A DNA stretch of 64,000 bases from Pleurostoma richardsiae. Taxonomy: Eukaryota; Ascomycota; Sordariomycetes; Calosphaeriales; Pleurostomataceae. The notes beneath the pieces were generated by a model. That model did no database searches and was not told the origin of the DNA. It saw nothing but the letters and a program-made list of their open reading frames with translations. Where the stretch lies: the NCBI GenBank assembly GCA_030052745.1, contig JANBVO010000016.1, positions 62,001-126,000 of the forward strand. Reading direction: 5' to 3'. This document shows positions 58,180-64,000 of the stretch, piece after piece. The translations under genes and the position numbers were made by a program. Each line of letters starts with the position of its first letter. Positions within the stretch are counted from its first letter, which is position 1.

Positions 58180-59562
58180 CTACGCCAACTCAGCCCTGTT
58201 GTTCCCCGTCCCCCTCATATTCACCGCGTCGACCTCCACCGCCTCGCCCCCTCCAGCCAGCGCCTCACCCGCGCCCGTACCCGCCGCCGTGGTCCCCTTC
58301 TCCGTACCACTGCTGATGTTGTTGTTGCTGCTGACGAGCGGTTCAGCGGAGCCTCCCGAATTCGGACTGGGAAAGCCACCACTTACGGGTGAGAGCTGCT
58401 GTGACGCCGTGGCCGCCGCGTAGCTGTAGCGCGGGTCGTAGGTGGCCGCGCCGCCGTCGTGCGGCGGCGGCGGGCTGCCCGACTGCTGGAACGGCGGGAC
58501 CGTGGTGGCGATGCTGTAATGCGGGTTGTAGGCGGGCGGGTAGGGGTTGTTCGGGTCCGCGGTGACGACGGGGCCTCCGACGAACTTGGTTTCGGGCTGG
58601 CCGCCTGCGGGAGGGAACCCCCCTTGCGGCGGGGCGCTGCTGACGGTGGTGCCGGGCTGGTCGGCGGCGGGGCGGTTCCTGTTGCGGCGCATGATGAAGA
58701 AGACGCCCAGGACGACGAGGGCGATCACCGCGACGCCGCCCACGACGCCTCCGACTATGGCCCCTACCGGCGTCGAGGGCCCCGGGTTAGGTGGAATCGT
58801 TGTAGTCGTGGTTGACGAGGTGGTCGACGTCGTCGAGGTTGTTGTGGTGGTTGGTGGCGACGTTGTGGATGTCGTCGAGGACGAGGTTGACGACGTGGAC
58901 GAATCACTTGTCGACAGAGTCGGCCAGAGGAACTCCTGCCCGGCGACCTGCTTTGCTCCGCAGTTGTAGAAGGTGAACACTCTGTTCGGCGTGGCAGTTG
59001 TCTGCCAGAAGTACGTGATGCAGTACGGGTACTTCGTCTCGTAGGTGCTACGGCTGTTAGATCCATAGTGTCCCGCCATCAATCATGTAACCTTGAGACT
59101 AACCAGCAGTAGGTTCCGGGATGGCTTGATGTCGGACACGCGGTCCAGTCCATGCAAGCAGTAGCGAAGGTAGAAGTCGCGCAGTCACCGCCCTCGCAGC
59201 AGTCACGAATGCTGCCAGAGTTGGTGCAAGTGTATCCGGAGCCACATGTCATAGGCACCCCTCGTTTACAGTCAGCAGGTACAATTCAGAGGCGGCATCA
59301 AGGTCGGAGTCGGCGTACATTGATCGGTCAAGTAACCGCACGTATCAGTCCCGACCGACTCATCTCGTCTAAGCTCAGGCACCATGGCAAAGCGACCCCT
59401 CGCAGGAGGCGACGTGGGCTTCGGAGACACGCCATCAATGACTTTGTACGGCCTTTCCACTGCGACAGTCTCAAGAGGCGGTGCCCAGGACGAGTCCCGC
59501 CGCAGCCCAGCCGCTGCGGCAGCGAAGACGGCAGGAAGAACGGTGAAGCGATGGGAGACCAT
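58180..59562 (-). CDS. Single-pass cell-surface protein with Cys-rich ectodomain and Ser/Thr stalk
   Basis: Exons 59562-59319, 59260-59104 and 59053-58180 give 424 residues. Hydrophobic signal (VLPAVFAAAAAG), an ectodomain with the CGSGYTC and CCEGGDC pattern seen in many fungal wall-associated proteins, a 50-residue Ser/Thr stalk, one TM helix (AIVGGVVGGVAVIALVVLGVFF) followed by basic RRNRNR, then a ~170-residue Pro/Gly-rich cytoplasmic tail. The layout is that of Mid2/Wsc-like sensors, but no WSC domain is present, so sensor function is only an analogy. The first intron ends at acgag; the second at ctaacag, or six bases later at cgtag, both in frame. Confidence 0.8.
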
Positions 59563-60419
59563 GGCGAAATGACCTCTGAGGTGTCACAAAGTGTGAAGAA
59601 GGAAGGCCAAACGGAACCCCCCCAAAAGCTGGAGGGGGAAAAGCTCAGACATGGCTGGTTATATTAGCACACTGTGTTGGGGGCTACGAGGCTCTGCAGC
59701 ACACCGAACTTTTGCTTCTGATCCATCGCCAAGCTGCAGGATGTGCGCCATCTCCTCTCGCGCGTGCGGGCAGTAGCTCTGCGTCAGGTTACACCTGCAG
59801 CGGCCCAGTGCTTCTCAGCCACCACATGTGGGTGACATCTCTCATCACAGTGATCACAGACCAAGAGCGACTCGTAGAACTGGAGTATTTCGTTAGAACG
59901 ACCTCGACCGACCAGCTTCTGGGCCGAGGCGGCACGGACACTGTCTCTCTCGTTCTTCCCCTCTTGTCATGGTTGGGCTGAAGGAGGCGGTTCAGCTTTC
60001 CTCCGTGATGAGCAGATAGGATTGCGGCTGAGGGATGCTTTGAGACTAAGAGGTAATAGTCCATTGGCAACTGTTCCCCTTTCAGCTAGACACATGCAGA
60101 CACACTCTATCAATGACCTGATTGGAATGAGGCTCCCGGGGTTGGCCCCAGGCCCTCTCGCTGCCAAGAACATTGTCTGGGGGGCTGATCCATCGGCCGT
60201 GGGCGGGCGTGCCCAGCGTCCCGTTCGCACTCCTCGCCATTTCTCGCCATCTCTCCCTAACTTTCGCCAACAGTTAAGCTCTGGCCCGCATGATCAACAA
60301 GCCACTGAGCCGATGTGTTAGTCTAGCCCGCGAACCATCTCATGGCGCATCCGTGGGGTCCCTGTGGAGGTTGTCAGCGTGTCTCAGTCAACCCTGCCGC
60401 TATCCGACAGTGAGCGTCC
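59563..60419. other. Intergenic, surface-protein promoter side
   Basis: About 860 bp, promoter of the surface protein and 3' side of the second aldo/keto reductase. Small frames are uncharacterised; no gene called. Confidence 0.45.
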
Positions 60420-61513
60420 TTACCAGTCAGTGACAAGCTTTTCATCAAGGCCGTCCATCGTATCGAGATCCTCCTTCGAGATCTCAAACCACCCTACATT
60501 GGCGTTGTCAATGAGTCTTTGTTTCTTCGAGCTTTTCGGCAGCGTGACCATGCCGTGCTGCAGGGACCAACTGGGCATGCTGTCAGTTCAACACCGTATA
60601 ACGGTAAGGTGGGGTCGAGGGATGCGTGTGCGGCAACTCACCGGACAAACAGCTGCGCGGGTGAGCAGCCGTACTTCTTGGACAATGAGACGATAGTAGG
60701 ATGCTTCATGCGCATGCCGCGCGCGAGCGGCGCATATGCCTCTACAACGATATTGTGCTTGGCGCAGGTCTCCCGGATGGCAGTCTGCGTGTTGAATGGA
60801 TGCACCTCGATCTGGTTGATGACGGGGTGCACTCGAGGCTTTGACGCCATGAGCTCTTCAATCTATGTGTTGATCGTCCCGTTAGCAAGCAGCGTCCCGC
60901 TCCGCTCCGCTCTGGTCAATGCCGTGAATCTTCATCTCCAGTGGCTTCATTAAGAGGTTAGGCCAACCGTCACTCACATGCTTGACGCCATAGTTGCTCA
61001 CGCCGGCCATCCGCACCTCCCCGGCCTCCACCGCATCCTCCAGCGCCCTCCAGCTCGTTAGCCGCGCCTCCCTCCCGCCGTAGGGGCTGTGCAGCAGGAA
61101 CAGGTCCACGTAGCCGAGCCCGGCCGCGTCGACGCTCTTCTTGATGCTCCTCCGCGCGGCGTCGTAGCTGGTGGTGCAGCTGGCCAGCTTGGTGGTGTAG
61201 AAGACGTCCTCGCGCTTCAGGCCGGCCTGCCCGCCATCGGGCGAGGCGAGGAAGTCGCGGATGGCGCGCCCGGCCTCGCGCTCGTTGTGGTACATCTGCG
61301 CGCAGTCGAAGCCGCGATAGCCGGCGGCCAGCGCCCAGCCGATGGCCTGCTGCGCCTCGCGGCCCGACATCATGTACAGGCCGAGCTGGATCTGGGGGAT
61401 CGTCTGGCCGGTCGCCAGCTGTGCGCGTTCTTAGCGGTAGTGCTTAAGAAGAGGGACTGTATTTCCGACCCTACCTTGACCGTGCTGGCTAGCGAGAATG
61501 GGTTTGAAGACAT
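60420..61513 (-). CDS. Aldo/keto reductase, second copy
   Basis: Exons 61513-61475, 61418-60978, 60862-60642 and 60570-60420 give 283 residues in frame; the first exon codes for only 13 residues ([13 protein letters not shown]). The catalytic tetrad is complete: Asp51 and Tyr56 ([10 protein letters not shown]), Lys90 (YTTKLA) and His123 (LLHSPYG). NADPH-binding end: [17 protein letters not shown]. The size and the [12 protein letters not shown] segment fit the short AKR3/AKR5-like fungal reductases (2,5-diketogluconate reductase type). It is only distantly like the AKR at 45.9 kb and is not a recent duplicate. The last intron ends at gcccag; an acceptor nine bases upstream would add three residues. 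Confidence 0.91.
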
Positions 61514-62109
61514 CACGAACTCTGCAGACCGAACGTTTGCTTGGACAATGATGGACGTTTCGCTAGACGTGGTTTTTGTTTTCCCGTGTAGAAATATAAT
61601 TCAGTAATGGTTTCAAGCGAGATAAGTCTTCTAGCAGCCCAGTAGATCGTTTACAAGTGACCTACCCTTGTAGGAGGTCTGAAGATCGATGGAGGAACGC
61701 CAGTTTAACGTGCCGGATGAGAACCGTGTGATGAGACGGCGGAGTTGTTGACGTCACGGGATCCGGCAACGGATGCGCCGGCATCGGACGAAATCTCCGG
61801 GCACCGTAGCCGGCGGGCGGAGCGAACGGCGGAAGCATCATCCTCGATGATATCTCGTCTCATGCTTCTATCTTCCTTACCGGTCGACTCATTCATCGAG
61901 AGACCAACATCGGGATTGTCATGAGCAGCTTTACAGCGTCGCACGGGAGGTTGACATACGCAAGGCGGCTTGAGTTCTCATATTGATGACACGGAACATC
62001 GACACTTTTCATTGTCCATGACGCCGCCATGGGTCCACCGACTCCGTAACAAAACTGGCCCAGAGGTCCCTTTCTACGCAATAGCCTCCTCCCCACTGCT
62101 GCCGCTTTG
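61514..62109. other. Intergenic, aldo/keto reductase promoter
   Basis: About 600 bp between two minus-strand genes. No coding frame of note. Confidence 0.5.
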
Positions 62110-63319
62110 TTACTCGCTGCTGACCTTCTGCTTCTTCACCGGCCTCATCGTCTCCTCGTACAGCTTGAAGAAGTCGGTCGGTTCCGTCGGGTAGTCACCC
62201 GTAACGTCATGAAATGCCGTGGTGGAGATGTAGTTCGTCTTTCCCTCGCGCACCAGGCTGTAGTAGTCGAGGAGGTACTCCTTCTCCGACTCATCTAGGT
62301 CTGCCTGCGTCTTCAGCACCTTCTTCGCCTCCGCCCTGCAATTACGGTCAGCTCAGGATTCCAGCGCCCAGGAGGCGGATCAAGAAGGGGCTTCGCAGTT
62401 ACTCGGAGATGTCCTTGAACTTCAGCGTAGTCCCGAGAGCCTGAGACGCCGCCTCGGCGAGCTCCTCGCCGGCCGACAGCATGGGCCCAGTGATGACCAT
62501 CATCTGCCCGCGGTGCTTGTCGTCGAAGCCGTGCTTGCCCTTGCCGGAGAGCACGTGTGCCGCGACGTGAGCTACATCCTGCGCAGCCCAGGGGGGTCAG
62601 TCCCTGCTTGCTAATACGCCCCCGTGCTCAGAAAGGGAGAGCAGACTTACGCCGAGCGCAACAGGCGCAAACTTGTGGCTCGGCCCGATCGGCAGTGGCA
62701 AGAGACCCTCCTTCTGCGCCTGCTTGTCGTACAGGAGCAGGTTCTCCGCGTAGAATCCGGCCCTGCATCAGCATCCATCACCGTCAGCGCTCACGACATC
62801 TGTCTGACCTCCTCCTCCGTAGGGAGGGGCACATCATCCGACGCACCGAATCACACACGGCGAGTGCCCCAGCGGTGTGTCCGCCTCGCCCTTGCTCGCC
62901 AGCACCAGCGCCTCGATGTCGATGAACTCCCTCAGCCGCGGCTGCGCGTCCCGCTCCGCGTAGTCGCACCCCGCCGAGCTGATGAGCAGTGTGTTGGTCA
63001 CCGTGCCCGCCTTGGTCGCCGCCGAGACCACCTCCTTCACCAGCTCCAGCTTGTTAGCCTTCGCCGGCGGCACAATGCAGACAGTGTCGACCTCAGCGCC
63101 TTTGAGCCCCTCGACCAGGCTCGCCTCGTCCCCCGGCACGTGCGGCAGCACGGTGGCGCCCAGCTGCTCCAGCTCCTTGAGCTTCGGCTCGTCCGCGTTG
63201 AGCGCGAGGCCGGTCAGGCTGTCGATCTGCTTAGAGAAGCGCGGGTCCTTGAGGAGGAGCTCGGCGATCAGGAAGCCCGTATTACCGTCTACGGCGGTGA
63301 TGCAGACGTTTCGTGACAT
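62110..63319 (-). CDS. NmrA-like NAD(P)-binding protein
   Basis: Atypical short-chain dehydrogenase fold of the NmrA/HSCARG group, which includes redox sensors and reductases. Exons 63319-62847, 62762-62651, 62578-62403 and 62335-62110 give 328 residues in frame, the usual length. The dinucleotide loop at residues 11-18 reads DGNTGFLI, a relaxed GxxGxxG. Then VDTVCIVPP, LLISSAGCDYAE, the family's AGFYAENLLLYDKQAQ, and a C-terminal helix with PTDFFKLYEETM and a basic KKQK tail. No Tyr-x3-Lys catalytic pair is evident, which is normal for NmrA. Same strand as the aldo/keto reductase but 600 bp apart, so separately transcribed. Confidence 0.87.
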
Positions 63320-64000
63320 GGTTCCGTGTCTGGGTGCCGTCTGTCCGAGTAATTGGGATAGGTAAGGGCAAGATCGTGAGAGTTGGATGTGGACTTGGTC
63401 TCTTCCAGACGTTCAACAGTCTCAATGGCTCAATCACTCTATGAATCGCTCAGTCACGAACGCAACAACGGGGCAGGAGCTTATAAGTAGGCCGGTTCGA
63501 AGCCTCAGTTTTCATTTTCAGTCATTCTTCTCAAATAAGCTCCTGCAGGAACTGAGCCTGCATACCCAACAGGCGAATCGTGGAGTCATCGTTTCCTCCT
63601 TTCCTCCCGAGACTGTTGTCTCACGGAGAGTAAGCTCCAGGCCTCGTAGATCTCCCCGCGTCATTGTGATGCGACAATGCTCGCTAGACCATCGCAGGAT
63701 GTCAGCCTCATCATCATCCCCCGAATGTGTGTCCTGTCCAATGAGAGCGTGTTGTTACGGCGCAGAAAAGATCGGGCGCCTCGTCAGGATCTATGACGAA
63801 AGTGGACGTCGTTGGAGGTTGGCGGATTGGCCTCGATCAACTGTGAATGGCGCTTCAGTTTGAATACAACCTACAGTCCGCCTGCAGGTGGAGTACGAGC
63901 ATACTTGCTTTCCCGGTTCCGTGGTACGGACTATATCGGCTATTCCGTACAGTCCTGGGGAACAAGCCATGGTACCGACGCACCCCGCGTAGCGCTCAGC
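63320..64000. other. Right-edge intergenic region
   Basis: Promoter of the NmrA-like gene. A 158-codon plus-strand frame (63387-63863) lacks protein-like features and is not called. Confidence 0.4.

Noticed and set aside
45878-61513. The two aldo/keto reductases as a tandem duplication
   Set aside because: They differ in length, intron content and most of their sequence; only family motifs are shared.

Overview
The window is nuclear DNA from a filamentous ascomycete (Pezizomycotina, possibly Sordariomycetes). Genes are dense on both strands and broken by short introns (about 40-120 bp, mostly GT..AG with CTRAC-like branch points). The gene content is typical of moulds: a HET-domain protein, an NB-ARC/TPR NLR, Zn2Cys6 and C2H2/fungal_trans regulators, ATG26, CMR1, an Mtf2-type protein and a GLEYA adhesin. 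I cannot name the genus. Most genes below were assembled by following splice sites by eye. Nearly every model keeps frame across all its introns and ends on a stop, but none was checked against RNA.

Layout. 1-0.8 kb: 3' part of a minus-strand gene running off the left edge. 1.8-4.9 kb: NLR (DUF7708-like N-terminus, NB-ARC, TPR). 5.6-6.8 kb: D-2-hydroxyacid dehydrogenase. 7.9-9.0 kb: Tvp38/VTT membrane protein. 10.3-11.8 kb: atypical mitochondrial carrier. 12.3-14.1 kb: multi-pass membrane protein of unknown function. 15.2-18.0 kb: C2H2 plus fungal_trans regulator, convergent with a FAD monooxygenase (18.9-21.2 kb). 22.3-27.2 kb: sterol glucosyltransferase ATG26. 29.1-30.8 kb CMR1 and 31.2-32.6 kb Mtf2-like share a divergent promoter. 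32.6-40.8 kb is gene-poor and holds three short or repetitive secreted/surface genes: a putative GPI protein, a GLEYA adhesin with 114-bp repeats, and a three-exon Ala/Lys-repeat secreted protein. 40.8-42.4 kb: NCS1 permease. 43.6-45.7 kb: HET protein. 45.9-46.8 kb: aldo/keto reductase. 48.7-50.3 kb: HAD hydrolase.

50.7-57.8 kb is the most coherent unit: an intracellular GH35-like glycosidase, a Zn2Cys6 regulator and, divergent from the regulator, an MFS sugar porter. The arrangement resembles a glycoside-uptake and hydrolysis cluster, with the aldo/keto reductase at 45.9 kb as a possible outlying member. 58.2-59.6 kb: single-pass cell-surface protein with a Ser/Thr stalk. 60.4-61.5 kb: second aldo/keto reductase. 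62.1-63.3 kb: NmrA-like Rossmann protein.

I saw no rRNA, no convincing tRNA, no CRISPR and no transposon or virus-derived element.
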